Positions 41,680 to 51,898 of a stretch of DNA of 64,000 bases are shown piece after piece. The position numbers were made by a program, and so were the translations under genes. Origin of the DNA: Nocardiopsis mwathae (GTDB lineage Bacteria > Actinomycetota > Actinomycetes > Streptosporangiales > Streptosporangiaceae); NCBI RefSeq assembly GCF_014201195.1, contig NZ_JACHDS010000001.1:5828001-5892000 (forward strand). The letters run 5' to 3'. The notes under the pieces are model-generated. The model saw nothing but the letters and a program-made list of their open reading frames with translations. It did not search any database and had not been told where the DNA came from. Position 1 is the first letter of the stretch, and each line of letters opens with the position of its first letter.

Positions 41680-43461
41680 TCAGCCGCCGACCGCGCTGCG
41701 GTCGGCGGCCGTGGTCCATGACTTCCAGAGGTCGGCGTAGCGGCCGTCGGCCGCGAGGAGGTCGTCGTGACGGCCGTGCTCTGCGACACGGCCGTCGTCG
41801 AGCACCAGCACGCGGTCGCCGAGGAGGGCGATGTCCATGCGGTGGGCGATCGCGATCACCGTGCGCCCGCCGAGCAGGGCGGCGAACGAGCGCTCGATCC
41901 GGCGCGAGGCGGAGAGGTCCATCTCCGAGGTCGCCTCGTCGAGTACGAGCACCCGCGGGTCCACGAGCAGGATGCGGGCAAGCGCCAGCTGCTGGGCCAC
42001 CGCAGGCGGCACCTGGGTGCGGCCCGACCCCACCTCGGTGTCCAGACCATTGCGGCACGAGCGCACCCACCCGTCGGCTTCGACGGCGCGTAGCACGTCC
42101 CACAGCCGTTCGTCGGACTCCGCCTGTGCGCCGTCAAGTTCGTCGCCCAGCGTCAGGTTGTCCCTGATCGTGCCGGCGAAGATGTGCTGCTCCTGGGTGA
42201 CCATGGCGATCCTTGACCGCAGCCGCTCGGCCGGGATGTCGGCGATCGGCACGCCGCCGACGGTCGCCGTGCCCGAGCCGGGGGCATAGGTGCCGGTGAT
42301 GAGCTTCGCCAGCGTCGACTTGCCGCTGCCGGACGGGCCGACGACGACCAGGAACTCGCCCTCGGCGACGTCGAGGTCGACGCCGTGTAGTACCTCTGCC
42401 CCGGGCCGGTAGCCGAAGTGGATGTCGCGCAGCGCCAGCGCACTGCCCTCCGGCAGCGGGGCCCCCGTGCCGCTCTCGGTCGGCACCTGCTCGACGCCCA
42501 GGATGCGGCGCAGCGCGGCGTTGCCCAACTGCAGCTCGTCCATCCACTCCACCAGCTCGGCGAGGGGGTCGGCGAGCCGTTCGACGTAGAGCACCATCGC
42601 GGTCAGCGCGGCCAGCCCGACCAGGCCGTTGATGTAGGCGACGCCGCCGATCAGGAGCATCGCCGCCAACGGCACGAAGGTGGACAGATCGAGGACCGGC
42701 AGGAACCACGTCTGCAGGTTGACGGTGTGGCGCTGCGTCCGCTCGGCCCGGGCCAGCGCCCGCGCGCCGTGGGCGATCCGGCGCTCGGCCAGGCCGAGCG
42801 CCTCGACCGTCTCGGCGCCGTGCGCCGTCTCGTGCATGCTCGCCTGGACTTCGGCCCAGTCGGCGAGCAGCCGCTCGTAGGCGCGCGCCGCCCGGCGTCG
42901 GTACCAGCGCACGCCGATCACGAGTGGTGGCAGTGAGATGAGCATGACCAGGGCGAGCAGCGGCGAGGTCAGTACCATCGCCACGATCGTCAGCGCGGCG
43001 GTCAGCAGCGCCATCAGGATCTCGGGAAGGGCGAAGCGGACGCTCTCGCCGAGCTTCTCCACGTCCGCGGTGGAGCGGCTGAGGAGGTCCCCGGGATCCA
43101 CGGACTCCACCGTCGACATGGGGAGGCCGACGACCTTGCGGACGTAGCCGCCGCGTGCGTGGGCGAGCGCCTTCTCCCCGAGCACCACGGCGCGCATCCG
43201 CGCCAGTCGGCCCAGGAGGGTCTGGGCCAGGAGCACCCCGACGAAGGCGAGCGCGATGAGGTCGACCCGGGTGGCGGTCGTGCCGTCCTCGACCGATTCG
43301 ACGAGGTGGCCGAGCAGCTGCGGGCCGAGCAGGTCGGCGACCAGCGCCAGCAGGAACAGCACGACCATGGTCGCGACCTGCCCCTTGGATGCGGAGAGGA
43401 AGTCCCTGGTCCACAGGCGGACCTGGCGGCGTTCGGCCAGGGGCAGGCGGTTCGTGTTCAC
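41680..43461 (-). CDS. ABC exporter half, intact Walker A, degenerate signature
   Basis: The 593-residue half-transporter has six membrane helices and a C-terminal nucleotide-binding domain. Walker A is intact, GPSGSGKST at residues 375-383, and Walker B is [12 protein letters not shown]. The LSGGQ signature is replaced by [13 protein letters not shown]. The partner has the opposite defect, so together they make one good and one degenerate ATP site, the pattern of asymmetric heterodimeric exporters. The GTG start at 43461 overlaps the stop of the partner gene by four bases. It probably exports the cluster product. Confidence 0.88.
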   Translation of the reverse strand: MNTNRLPLAERRQVRLWTRDFLSASKGQVATMVVLFLLALVADLLGPQLLGHLVESVEDGTTATRVDLIALAFVGVLLAQTLLGRLARMRAVVLGEKALAHARGGYVRKVVGLPMSTVESVDPGDLLSRSTADVEKLGESVRFALPEILMALLTAALTIVAMVLTSPLLALVMLISLPPLVIGVRWYRRRAARAYERLLADWAEVQASMHETAHGAETVEALGLAERRIAHGARALARAERTQRHTVNLQTWFLPVLDLSTFVPLAAMLLIGGVAYINGLVGLAALTAMVLYVERLADPLAELVEWMDELQLGNAALRRILGVEQVPTESGTGAPLPEGSALALRDIHFGYRPGAEVLHGVDLDVAEGEFLVVVGPSGSGKSTLAKLITGTYAPGSGTATVGGVPIADIPAERLRSRIAMVTQEQHIFAGTIRDNLTLGDELDGAQAESDERLWDVLRAVEADGWVRSCRNGLDTEVGSGRTQVPPAVAQQLALARILLVDPRVLVLDEATSEMDLSASRRIERSFAALLGGRTVIAIAHRMDIALLGDRVLVLDDGRVAEHGRHDDLLAADGRYADLWKSWTTAADRSAVGG

Positions 43462-45308
43462 GACTCTGCTTCCACGGACGAGCGGCCGGCGAGGGCCGCG
43501 GGGTCGGTCGGGGAGGCGGGGGCGGTGTCGGGGGGAGCGGGCGGATCGCCGATGTGGTGCAGTGCGTCGGCGACCGCCCACCACAGCGCGCTCTGGCTGA
43601 TCACCACGGTGGTGCGGCCCCGGCGCGTGCGTGCCACCGCGCGGGCGATGGCCGCTTCGGTCGGCGAGTCCACCGCGGAGGTGGGCTCGTCCAGAATCAG
43701 TACCTCCGGGGCGGCGTAGAGGGCGCGGGCGAGGACCAACCGCTGGCGTTGCCCCCCGGAGAGGAAGCGGCCGGCGTTGGTGACCACTTCGTCGGCCCCG
43801 CGCGGGAGGGCGTCGAGGACGTCCTGCGCACCGGCGGCGGACACCGCCCCCTCGAAGTCGGGGCCGTCCGGACCGAACCGCGCAGCGGTGAGCTCCTCGC
43901 GCAGCACGCCGGAGAACAGGACGTCGTTCTGGCCCACCCTCAGGATCCGGCGACGCACCGCGGCCGGGTCCACGCCGTGCAGCGGGACACCGTTGGCCGA
44001 TACCTCGCCGCCGACGTCCACGGGGGGCGTGTCGTGTTCGATCGGGCCATCGTCGGTTCCACCCGGGTCCGTGGCGCCGACGTCAGGGGCGGCTGTGCCG
44101 TCTTCTCCTTCGTCCGCGCCGCCGGGGTCCTCCGGGGGCAGGTCCGCATGCCCGGCCAACCGGGCCCCGAGGAGTCGGCCGAGGTCGCCCGGGGCGTTCA
44201 CGACGGTCAGTGCTCCGGGGGCGACCGTGATCCCGGTCTGCACGTCGTGCAGGGCCAGCGGCGCGCCGTCGAGGGCGGCCGGCTCCGCGCCCTCGGGGGG
44301 ACGCGGCCCCTCCAGGCGCAACAGGCGGCAGACCCGCCCGGCCGCGACGTAGCCGGCGCTCAGTGAGTCGACGGCGTTGGTCACGTTGCCGACGGCGATC
44401 CACAGGAACGTGGACAGCCCGTAGAAGGTGAACAGCTCGCCGGGGGAGATCGCCCCGGTCAGCGCGAGACGGGCGCCCAGCCAGGTGATGGCGATCGTGA
44501 CCAGGCCGGGGAACAGGATGCCCGCCGCGGTGATCCATGCCGCGCTGCTCCCTGCCGCGACGCCGGCGCGGCGGACGCGCTCGTTCAGGTCGTCGAACTG
44601 TGCGGTGAACTTCCGTTCGCCGCCGACCCCCCGCAGGATGCGCAGCCCGAAGATGATGTCGACGGAGCGCGCCGTCGCTCCGTCGAGAGTGTCGCGCTGC
44701 TCCTCGTTGCGCTCCCGCAGCGGGCGCAGCAGCGGCCCGATGGCCAGGACCGCGAGCGGGACCCCGACGATGACCGCGATGCCCAGCAGGGGTGATACCA
44801 GCAGCAGAAGAACCGACACCACCAGGAAGCCGAAGACGGAGCCGAAGGCGCGCCCCGCGCTCTCGAAGGCGTCGCCGACGTTCTCCACGTCGGAGGTGCC
44901 GACGGTCATCACCTCGCCCAGGCGCGCCTTGCGGGGCAGGGCGCCGCCCAGCTCGGCCACCCGCGTGGTGACCAGCCGCTGCGTGGTCACCTGCGCGTTG
45001 AGACCGCTGAGCGAGGCGGCCCGGTTGAGCGAGGTGCCGGCCACCGCCTGCAGCACGACGAGCCCCAGCGTCACGCCGGACCACGCGAGCAGGTCGGGCA
45101 TGGAGCCAGGGCGGATGCCCTCGTCGATGGCGCGGCCGATCACGAACGGCAGCAGCGCACCGGGGAGGATCCATAGCGCGCCGATGCCGCCGGTGGCGGC
45201 GACCAGGCCGGGGCGCAGCCGGGCGAGCCAGCCCAGGAACGGCCAGGGGCCCGAGACGTCCGGTGCGAGGGCGGGTCGGGGGGTCCGGGTGGTCGCTGTG
45301 CCGGTCAC
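43458..45308 (-). CDS. ABC exporter half, degenerate Walker A, intact LSGGQ
   Basis: The 616-residue half-transporter has six membrane helices and a C-terminal ATPase domain in which Walker A is lost ([16 protein letters not shown] in its place), followed by an acidic insertion of about 45 residues ([16 protein letters not shown]...). The signature [17 protein letters not shown] and Walker [13 protein letters not shown] are intact. It complements the other half. The GTG start at 45308 overlaps the stop of the adenylation gene by four bases, so all three are translationally coupled. Self-protection by export of the product is the likely role. Confidence 0.87.
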   Translation of the reverse strand: MTGTATTRTPRPALAPDVSGPWPFLGWLARLRPGLVAATGGIGALWILPGALLPFVIGRAIDEGIRPGSMPDLLAWSGVTLGLVVLQAVAGTSLNRAASLSGLNAQVTTQRLVTTRVAELGGALPRKARLGEVMTVGTSDVENVGDAFESAGRAFGSVFGFLVVSVLLLLVSPLLGIAVIVGVPLAVLAIGPLLRPLRERNEEQRDTLDGATARSVDIIFGLRILRGVGGERKFTAQFDDLNERVRRAGVAAGSSAAWITAAGILFPGLVTIAITWLGARLALTGAISPGELFTFYGLSTFLWIAVGNVTNAVDSLSAGYVAAGRVCRLLRLEGPRPPEGAEPAALDGAPLALHDVQTGITVAPGALTVVNAPGDLGRLLGARLAGHADLPPEDPGGADEGEDGTAAPDVGATDPGGTDDGPIEHDTPPVDVGGEVSANGVPLHGVDPAAVRRRILRVGQNDVLFSGVLREELTAARFGPDGPDFEGAVSAAGAQDVLDALPRGADEVVTNAGRFLSGGQRQRLVLARALYAAPEVLILDEPTSAVDSPTEAAIARAVARTRRGRTTVVISQSALWWAVADALHHIGDPPAPPDTAPASPTDPAALAGRSSVEAES

Positions 45309-46900
45309 GGCGCCTCGTTCTCGTAGCGGGAGCGCGTCGCCTCCCGGTCGATCTTGCGGCTGCGGGTGTAGACGAACTCGGGGACCACGGTGATCGTGGA
45401 CGGGACGAGGTAGGGCGGGACGTTGGCCCGCAGGTAGGCCCTGATGCCAGTGGGGAGCGCGGCGGTGTCGGCACCGGGGCCGGGCAGTACGTAGGCGGCG
45501 AGCGCGTTGTGCCGCCCTTTCGGCCGGTCGACGACGAGTACGGCGCGCACCCCCGGGTGGCGGCCGATCCAGAACTCGACTTCGCCGAGGTCGAGCCGGA
45601 CCCCGCGGATCTTGACGACGTGGTCCTTCCTTCCGACGAACTCCAGGGCGCCCGACGCGTCGGCCCGGACCATGTCGCGGGTCCGGAAGTAGCGGGTGGG
45701 GCCGGCACCGAGGTCGAGGTCGGTGAACCTTTCCGCGGTCATCTCGGGTTGGCGGTGGTAGCGGAGCGCGATGCCGTCGCCGCCGACGAGCAGCTCGCCC
45801 TCGACGCCCGCCGCGGTCACGGGTTCGCCCCGCTCGTCGAGGATCCTGGCGTCCACGTGGGGGAGGGGGTGTCCGATGGGGACATGGCCCGCGGGTTCGG
45901 GTAACGCGAGCAGGTCGCGCAGGTCGATGGCGTGGGTGACCATCCCGGTCTCCGTGGCTCCGTAGGTGTTGAGCAGCCGGATGCGGTCCGCCCCGTCGAG
46001 CCGCCGCCAGCGTTCGAGCATGTCCGCGCGGACGGGCTCGCCGCCGATGACGACGGTGCGCAGGCAGGGCGGCAGGGCCGTGTCCTCTTCGAGCAGGTAG
46101 ACGACGAATTCGTTCCAGAACGCCGTGGGCAGATTGAGGGTCGTGATGCCGTAGTCGGTGACGATGCCGTGCAGGTCGATGTCGGCGGCGGCGTCCATGA
46201 CGACGCACCCGCCCTGGCTCAGCGTGGGCAGCAGCTCCTCCAGGCTGGTGTCCCAGAACAGCGGCGTGAAGTGCAGAACGCGGTCGGCGGGGCCGATGTC
46301 GTAGAGCTCGGTCAGCGCGGGCACCGTCACCGCCAGGACGCGATGGGTGAGCAGCGCTCCCTTGGGCGTTCCGGTGCTTCCGGAGGTGAACAGCAGGTAG
46401 GCGGTCCGGTCCGGCGAATGCGGCACCTCGGGTGGCTCGTGGGACGGGACGGAGGAGAGGTCCAGCCGGACCCGGTGGACCGGTTCGGGCAGCGGGGCCT
46501 CGTGCGCCGTGACGACCAGGACCTCCGCGAACCCGGCGCCGTCGACGAACGCGGAGAGCCGTTCCCCGACCATGGCAGGGTCGATCGGGCAGTAGTACCG
46601 GCCGGCGGCCATGATGCCCAACGCCGCGGCGATGGATGCGGTGGAGAAGCACTCGTACAGGCCGACGGGCAGTTCGGGGTCGCTGGGGAGCTCTTGCACC
46701 CGGTGGGCGACCAGGCTCACCATGTCGGCCAGTTCGCGGTAGGTGGTGGGGCGGCCGTTGTCGATCACGGCGGTGCCGTCCGCGTATCGGCGTGCCGTCG
46801 CGAAGAACGCGTCGATGATGTGCGTGAAGGGGGTGCCCGCGTCGTGCTCCGGCCCCCCGGTCGATGTCCTCAAAGTTGCGACTCCCAGCTCGTCACACAT
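45305..46900 (-). CDS. Stand-alone NRPS adenylation enzyme
   Basis: The 531-residue adenylation domain activates an amino acid as AMP ester and loads a carrier protein. Core motifs are [13 protein letters not shown] (A3), FWDTSLEE (A4, with the Asp that holds an amino group), NTYGATETG (A5), YFRTRDMV (A7) and SRKIDR (A10, catalytic Lys). No condensation or carrier domain is attached; the carrier and condensation enzymes are separate genes. The substrate cannot be read with confidence, but beta-lysine fits the operon. The ATG at 46900 has no clear ribosome site; a TTG at 46873 behind GGGAG is a good alternative. Confidence 0.87.
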   Translation of the reverse strand: MCDELGVATLRTSTGGPEHDAGTPFTHIIDAFFATARRYADGTAVIDNGRPTTYRELADMVSLVAHRVQELPSDPELPVGLYECFSTASIAAALGIMAAGRYYCPIDPAMVGERLSAFVDGAGFAEVLVVTAHEAPLPEPVHRVRLDLSSVPSHEPPEVPHSPDRTAYLLFTSGSTGTPKGALLTHRVLAVTVPALTELYDIGPADRVLHFTPLFWDTSLEELLPTLSQGGCVVMDAAADIDLHGIVTDYGITTLNLPTAFWNEFVVYLLEEDTALPPCLRTVVIGGEPVRADMLERWRRLDGADRIRLLNTYGATETGMVTHAIDLRDLLALPEPAGHVPIGHPLPHVDARILDERGEPVTAAGVEGELLVGGDGIALRYHRQPEMTAERFTDLDLGAGPTRYFRTRDMVRADASGALEFVGRKDHVVKIRGVRLDLGEVEFWIGRHPGVRAVLVVDRPKGRHNALAAYVLPGPGADTAALPTGIRAYLRANVPPYLVPSTITVVPEFVYTRSRKIDREATRSRYENEAP

Positions 46901-47325
46901 GCGCGCGCAGCGTCAGGAGGGCCTCCCCCGAGGCCCCGGTCTCTCATCCTTGGACGGCACTCCGGCCCCGAACGGACCAGGACCGTTGGACGGCCCGCAG
47001 CGGCGGAACGTGGGCACGCCTCCGGCAGCGGGAAATGAGGGTGAGATGCGCTGACGAACGTTTCCGTGAGTCGAACACCAACGGCGAACGGGTACGCGAA
47101 GAACCCACGCCGTGTCGCGGAATTGGACAGGAATCCGTGACACCGCCGGGACGCTAGCACGCTCCGGATCGTGGCGGCAAGCCGACGGATGTGTGTCGGA
47201 ATCCGTTGTCGATAGGGGGTTTGAATAGGGGTGGCCCGTGTTCACCTCGTCCTTTTCGCCCATGATGGCCAATCCGGTCGTGCGGTGGCTAACATGCGGG
47301 CCCACCCAAAGTTCAAGGAGTTGAT
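46901..47325. other. Divergent intergenic control region
   Basis: The 425 bases between the adenylation operon and the small plus-strand gene hold no gene that I can support. GGAATCCGT occurs twice, at 47130-47138 and 47198-47206, 68 bases apart, and could be a regulator site. AAGGAG (47314-47319) serves the downstream gene. Promoters for both directions are expected here but no consensus pair stands out. Confidence 0.45.
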
Positions 47326-47658
47326 GTGTCCAGCATCCCTGCCCCGGATTCCGTGAATGTCGGTACGGAAGTGCGGATACGCGAAAACGGCGTGCCCTTT
47401 GCGCAGCCGACCGCGGAAATCCTGGAGGACGTCGCCGCTCGGCTGCGGGAGTACGCGGACCGCAGTGACCCCGGTGTCGAGACCGTGCTGTGTCTCGTGG
47501 AGTGCGCGGCACACGCAGCGCGCGCGACGTCGCGCGGCCAATCCGCTTGCGAGGCCGACCTGCTGGAGGCGCTGGCCGCGGCGCGTGCGGCCGTCGGCTG
47601 TGCGAAGTTCGCCGTGGCCGAGGCCCGGCCGACGGCGCGCCCCTCGGCCGCCCGATAG
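47326..47658 (+). CDS. Small helical protein of unknown function
   Basis: The 110-residue protein has no recognised family. It has a short beta-like start (VNVGTEVRIRENGVPF) and then helices rich in Ala, Arg and Glu with cysteines in LCLVECAAHAA, QSACEADL and VGCAKF. The GTG start at 47326 follows AAGGAG at six bases, which supports real translation. It is convergent with the kinase gene and lies between the two arms of the cluster, so a regulatory or accessory part in the pathway is possible. It is cytoplasmic as no signal or membrane segment is visible. Confidence 0.6.
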   Translation: MSSIPAPDSVNVGTEVRIRENGVPFAQPTAEILEDVAARLREYADRSDPGVETVLCLVECAAHAARATSRGQSACEADLLEALAAARAAVGCAKFAVAEARPTARPSAAR

Positions 47659-47676
47659 TCCGGACGGTCCCGCGGG

Positions 47677-48564
47677 TCAGTCGCCCAACCAGTCCGCCAA
47701 CGCTGCGGCGGCCCGGTTTCCCCAGGTGGATCCGGTGTCAAGGGCCCACATCCAGAACTCCACCACCCGTACCAACGACCAGCGGCGCGCCAAGACGGGG
47801 TCCAGTTCCCCCGCTTCGACGATGACTTCGAGGCGACGCCGCAGCTCCCCGGGCCCCAGACGCGGGTCGAATCGGTTCCACAGCAGCGGGGCGACGCCGA
47901 ACTCCGGGTCGCCCAGCACCACCTTGGGGTCGATCGCCAGCCAGGGTTCGCGCCGCGCCCGCAGCACGTTGGCGTAATGCAGGTCCTGGTCGACCAACAG
48001 GTCACCGGCGTCGGGGCCCAGTTCCCGGCAGGTCTGGCGGGCGGCGTCGAGCACGGCGGAGGGGATGGGCACCCGAGGCGCGCCGTGCCACTGCCGGGCG
48101 TACTCCTCGGCGAGGGCCGCCAGCCGCGGGGGCCCGTCCCGCGGCGGCGTGACCGGCACACTCAGGCGGCGCAGCAGCCGGCCGGCGGCCGCCGCGGCCG
48201 TGTCGAGCGGCACTCGTTCGAGGCTGGCCTGGGGATCGAGGCGCTCCAGGAGCAGGGCACCGGCGGACTCCCGGTGCGCCAGAAGCCGGGCGGCGCCGTT
48301 GCCGGCCCATGCGGCCAGTGCCCAGGCCTCCCAGCGCGTCTTGTCGTCGCGCCAGGACACCTTCAGGGCCAGTGGCCCGTCCGTCCCGCGAACGGGAACC
48401 ACGATTCCGCAGTTCCCGTGCAGGACCGGGCCGTCATCGGGGCGCAGCCCCCACTCCCGGCAGATCCGGTCCACCGCCGCCGGAAGCGCGGAGAGCCAGC
48501 GCCGTCCTGCCGCGCCGTGTGCGGCGGTGATGCGTGCGTGAAAACCCGCGGGCACGTCGATCAC
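47677..48564 (-). CDS. APH(6)-like aminoglycoside phosphotransferase
   Basis: The 295-residue kinase matches the aminoglycoside/hydroxyurea kinase family that includes streptomycin 6-kinases APH(6). Shared features are VPAGFHARITAAHG at the start, ALKVSWRDDKTRWEAWALAAW, LLLERLDP, the catalytic Asp194 in VDQDLHYANVL and AIDPKVVLGDPEFG with the magnesium-binding Asp. The GTG start at 48564 follows GAGGAG. In a producer it would phosphorylate and inactivate the product, or make a protected precursor. It is transcribed away from the carbamoyltransferase gene. Confidence 0.85.
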   Translation of the reverse strand: MIDVPAGFHARITAAHGAAGRRWLSALPAAVDRICREWGLRPDDGPVLHGNCGIVVPVRGTDGPLALKVSWRDDKTRWEAWALAAWAGNGAARLLAHRESAGALLLERLDPQASLERVPLDTAAAAAGRLLRRLSVPVTPPRDGPPRLAALAEEYARQWHGAPRVPIPSAVLDAARQTCRELGPDAGDLLVDQDLHYANVLRARREPWLAIDPKVVLGDPEFGVAPLLWNRFDPRLGPGELRRRLEVIVEAGELDPVLARRWSLVRVVEFWMWALDTGSTWGNRAAAALADWLGD

Positions 48565-48886
48565 GAGGGCTCCTCAACAGGAAAAAAAAGATGAAACTTC
48601 AACGCCTGTGTTCGGCCGGAGAAAGCCAATGTCATCAGCGTCATTCGGGCACAGGCGAATGTAGTGGAAGCGGATTCGCCCACACCTTGGAAAAATGTGA
48701 TCCACGTTACACCGATCGGTTTCGGGGTCGAATTGCCTTCGGCTCAATGGTTGATCAGGAAAGATGTGCGGCCGACCGCTGAATGATTGCAGGTCGAACT
48801 CATGCTTGCGGTCGGTGGGGTGCTGTGTCAGGATCACCGGCGGACAGAGGGTGTTGCGCTGGTTTCCTTTTGAAAGGACCGCATTC
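48565..48886. promoter_or_regulatory. Divergent promoter region with ATTCG/CGAAT motifs
   Basis: This 322-base, relatively AT-rich gap separates the kinase and carbamoyltransferase genes. CATTCG (48642-48647) and CGAATG (48656-48661) form an inverted repeat with 8 bases between, and GGCGAAT (48654-48660) pairs with ATTCGCC (48674-48680) with 13 between. Such overlapping sites suggest a regulator. The StrR consensus of streptomycin clusters (GTTCGA...TCGAAC) was looked for and not found. GAAAGGA (48872-48878) serves the downstream start. Confidence 0.5.
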
Positions 48887-50899
48887 ATGGCAGTTCTCGG
48901 CCTGTCCGGACTGTTCTCCACCGAAGAACAGGATTATGACCCGGCGACGTTCCACGGCTTTTACCACGACGCCGCCGCGTGCCTCGTCGAGAACTCGCAG
49001 ACGCTGGCCGCGATCGAGGAGGAGCGGCTCAACCGCGACAAGCACACCAACCGCTTCCCGGCTCGCGCCGCGCGGGCCTGCCTGGAGGTGGCGGGCCTCC
49101 GGCCCCAGGACATTTCGCACGTCGCCTACTTCTTCGAAGAGGAGTTCACCGACCGCGACGTGGCCCGGGTGGGCCTGCAGGACCCGCGGATGCCGCTGCG
49201 CGGCGCACGCGGCCTCGTCCACGACCGCCTCGCCGCCGCCCTCGGCTCCGCGGCCGTCCGCGACCTGCCCATCACCTTCGTCAGCCACCACCGCACCCAC
49301 GCGGCATCCGCCTACCACGACTCCGGACTGTCCTCCGCTCTCGTCTTCGTCTGCGACGGCAACGGCGAACGCGACGGCCTGAGCGTCTTCCACGGCGCCG
49401 ACGGGGACCTCCGGCGGCTGCGCGGCTACCCGCGCGACCGGTCGCTGGGCCACTTCTACACCGCCATCACCCGGATGGTCGGTTACCGCGACTTCGACGA
49501 GTACAAGGTCATGGGCCTGGCGTCGTTCGGCGATCCCGCCCGCTACCGCGACGTGCTCGCGCCGCTGTGCACCCTGGGCCCGGACGGCGAATACGACCTG
49601 CGGCTCGACGACCTCCTCGGCGCCCTGTTCGACGCCGGACTGCGCCCCCGCCGCGCCCACGAGCCCCTGCGCGATGAGCACCGCGACCTCGCGGCCGCCG
49701 CCCAGGACCTCGTCGAGCGTGTCAGCCTGCACCTCATCGGGCACTGGCTGAACCGGACCGGGCTGCGCGACCTGTGCCTGGCCGGCGGCGTCGCCCAGAA
49801 CACCTCGCTCAACGGCCGCCTGCTCGGCCTGCCCACCCTCGACCATGTCTACGTCCCGGCCGCGGCCCACGACGCCGGCGGCGCCCTGGGCGCCGCCATG
49901 GTGGTCGACCGGGAGACCCGTGGGCGGGCCACCCCGTCCCCCGGTCACCGCTACAGCGCCAACGCCTACCTCGGCGCGGCTCTGGGGACCGAGACGGAGA
50001 TCGCCGCGCGGCTCGCCCTCTGGAGCGACTTCATCGAGGTCGACCGCCCGGCCGCGATCGAGACGACGATCGCCAAGGAACTGGCCGACGGCGCCGTCAT
50101 CGGATGGGCGCAGGGGCGCGCCGAGTTCGGCCCGCGCGCGCTCGGCAACCGCAGCATCTTCGCCGACCCTCGCCCGAGCGCCAACCGCGACCGCGTCAAC
50201 CTGCTGATCAAGCAGCGCGAGGACTACCGGCCCTTCGCTCCGGTCGTGACCGAACCCGACGCGGCCCGGTTCTTCGACCTGTCGACGACATCGGCCGACC
50301 ACAGCTACATGGGGTTCGTCGTCCCCGTGCGCCCCGAACACCGCGCGTACCTCGGCGCCGTCACCCACGTCGACGGCACCGCCCGGGTGCAGACGCTGCG
50401 TGAGCAGGACAACCCCCTGGTGTGGCGGCTGCTCAAGGAGTTCGAGCGGGTCACCGACGTGCCCGTGCTGCTGAACACCTCTTTCAACAACCACGCCGAA
50501 CCGATCGTCCAGTCCGTCGACGACGCCGTGGCCACCTTCCTCACCACCGGCCTGTCCCTCCTGGTGGTAGGCCCCTACCTCGTGCGCCGCAGGACCACGG
50601 CCGCGGACCCCGAGGGCGGCGACGGGGTGCTCCGCGCCCTGCGCTCGTCGACCCTCGAACTGATGCCGTTCTGCGAGATCCGGCACAGCGTCGGGCGGCT
50701 CGGCGAGCACAGGAGCATCGTCCGGACCGCCCATCCCATGCGCCCCACACCCATCAGCCCCGGCGCCCAGGAACTGCTGACCGGCGGCGGGAGGATCGCC
50801 GACCGTGCACTGCCCCCGGAAGCCGAACGCGACCTGCTCTGTGAGGTCCACGCGCTCTGGAACGACCGGCTCGTCCGCGTGGTCCCCGGCAGCCGCTGA
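48887..50899 (+). CDS. O-carbamoyltransferase (NodU/CmcH/TobZ family), copy 1
   Basis: The 670-residue enzyme uses carbamoyl phosphate and ATP to carbamoylate a hydroxyl group. The N-terminal Kae1-like domain starts LGLSGLFSTEEQDYD and HDAAACLV, with metal-binding His in HHRTHAASAYHDSG and the glycine loop CDGNGERDG. LAGGVAQNTSLNGRL and AHDAGGALGAAM complete that domain. The C-terminal domain has GWAQGRAEFGPRALGNRS and VLLNTSFNNHAEPIV. About 90 extra residues follow at the C-terminus compared with copy 2. The ATG at 48887 follows GAAAGGA. It opens the plus-strand arm. Confidence 0.9.
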   Translation: MAVLGLSGLFSTEEQDYDPATFHGFYHDAAACLVENSQTLAAIEEERLNRDKHTNRFPARAARACLEVAGLRPQDISHVAYFFEEEFTDRDVARVGLQDPRMPLRGARGLVHDRLAAALGSAAVRDLPITFVSHHRTHAASAYHDSGLSSALVFVCDGNGERDGLSVFHGADGDLRRLRGYPRDRSLGHFYTAITRMVGYRDFDEYKVMGLASFGDPARYRDVLAPLCTLGPDGEYDLRLDDLLGALFDAGLRPRRAHEPLRDEHRDLAAAAQDLVERVSLHLIGHWLNRTGLRDLCLAGGVAQNTSLNGRLLGLPTLDHVYVPAAAHDAGGALGAAMVVDRETRGRATPSPGHRYSANAYLGAALGTETEIAARLALWSDFIEVDRPAAIETTIAKELADGAVIGWAQGRAEFGPRALGNRSIFADPRPSANRDRVNLLIKQREDYRPFAPVVTEPDAARFFDLSTTSADHSYMGFVVPVRPEHRAYLGAVTHVDGTARVQTLREQDNPLVWRLLKEFERVTDVPVLLNTSFNNHAEPIVQSVDDAVATFLTTGLSLLVVGPYLVRRRTTAADPEGGDGVLRALRSSTLELMPFCEIRHSVGRLGEHRSIVRTAHPMRPTPISPGAQELLTGGGRIADRALPPEAERDLLCEVHALWNDRLVRVVPGSR

Positions 50900-50989
50900 G
50901 CCGTCCCCGGCATGGCGCGCCCCACCGTCTTCTCCCCACGTCCCTTTCGCTTTTCCCTCCACCTCAGGCCTGAGAGCGAGTCACCCACC

Positions 50990-51829
50990 ATGACCGTCGA
51001 CGCGCACGCCACCGCCGACCTGCCCAAGCCGACCGCCGACCACGACCAGGCCCGCGCGGACCTGCGTGAACACGGGTACTGCGTGCTCGCCGGGGTGTTG
51101 GACGCCGACGAGATCGACACGCTGCGCGGCAGCGTCCTGCGCATCGCCGAGCGTGAACGCGACTCCGGCACCCACTGGTCGTCCAACGGCAACCAGAAGT
51201 CGTTCATGCTGATCAACCACGGCAGGGAGTTCCTCGACCTCGTGGAGAACCCCGTCGCCCTCGACTTCTCCGCCGCACTGCTCGGGCCGGACCTGCTGCT
51301 GTCCAGCATCACCGCCAACACGGCACGGCCCGGCAACGTCCAGCAGCAGCTCCATGCCGACCAGCAGTACGTGCCCGAACCCTGGCCCTACGTGTCGTCG
51401 ATGAACGTGGTCTGGGCGCTGGACGACTTCACCGAGGAGAACGGGGCCACCGTGGTCGTGCCCGGCAGCCACCGGCAGGGCACCGCGCCGCGGCCGGACG
51501 CCGGACCGCTCGTGCCGATCACCGGCCCCGCCGGCAGCGCCGTCGTGCTCGACGGCCGCGTCTGGCACGCCGCCGGCGCCAACCGCACCGAGTCGGAGCT
51601 GCGTGTGGCCATCCTGTCCCACTACTGCGCGCCGTTCATCCGCCAGCAGGAGAACATCTTCCGGTCCATCGACCCCGACCTGCGCCGCCGGCTCACCCCG
51701 TCCCAGCGCAGGCTCTTCGGCTACGACATCTGGTCGGGCTTGGGCGTGGTCAACGGCCTCCCGCGGGACTGGGCCCACCGCAAGGACCGCAGCGGGCCCA
51801 CCAACGCCGACGGCATCTTCCCGGAGTAG
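50990..51829 (+). CDS. PhyH-family Fe(II)/2-oxoglutarate dioxygenase
   Basis: The 279-residue protein fits the phytanoyl-CoA dioxygenase family. The iron ligands are His122 and Asp124 in QLHADQQY and His193 in RVWHAAGANRT; an Arg shortly after should bind 2-oxoglutarate. The double-stranded beta-helix part includes WALDDFTEENGATVVVPGSH. The ATG at 50990 was chosen because it gives the normal N-terminus, DLREHGYCVLAGVLD. In a natural product pathway it probably hydroxylates or epimerises the sugar, cyclitol or amino acid unit; the substrate is unknown. Confidence 0.87.
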   Translation: MTVDAHATADLPKPTADHDQARADLREHGYCVLAGVLDADEIDTLRGSVLRIAERERDSGTHWSSNGNQKSFMLINHGREFLDLVENPVALDFSAALLGPDLLLSSITANTARPGNVQQQLHADQQYVPEPWPYVSSMNVVWALDDFTEENGATVVVPGSHRQGTAPRPDAGPLVPITGPAGSAVVLDGRVWHAAGANRTESELRVAILSHYCAPFIRQQENIFRSIDPDLRRRLTPSQRRLFGYDIWSGLGVVNGLPRDWAHRKDRSGPTNADGIFPE

Positions 51830-51898
51830 GCGGCCGCGGTCGGGACGACGCACTCACCACACCACCAGGACGACGACGGGCAGGGGGCGAAGGAGACG

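Noticed and set aside
46901-48886. StrR-type activator sites (GTTCGA-N-TCGAAC)
   Set aside because: Only scattered half sites were found, none with the proper inverted arrangement.
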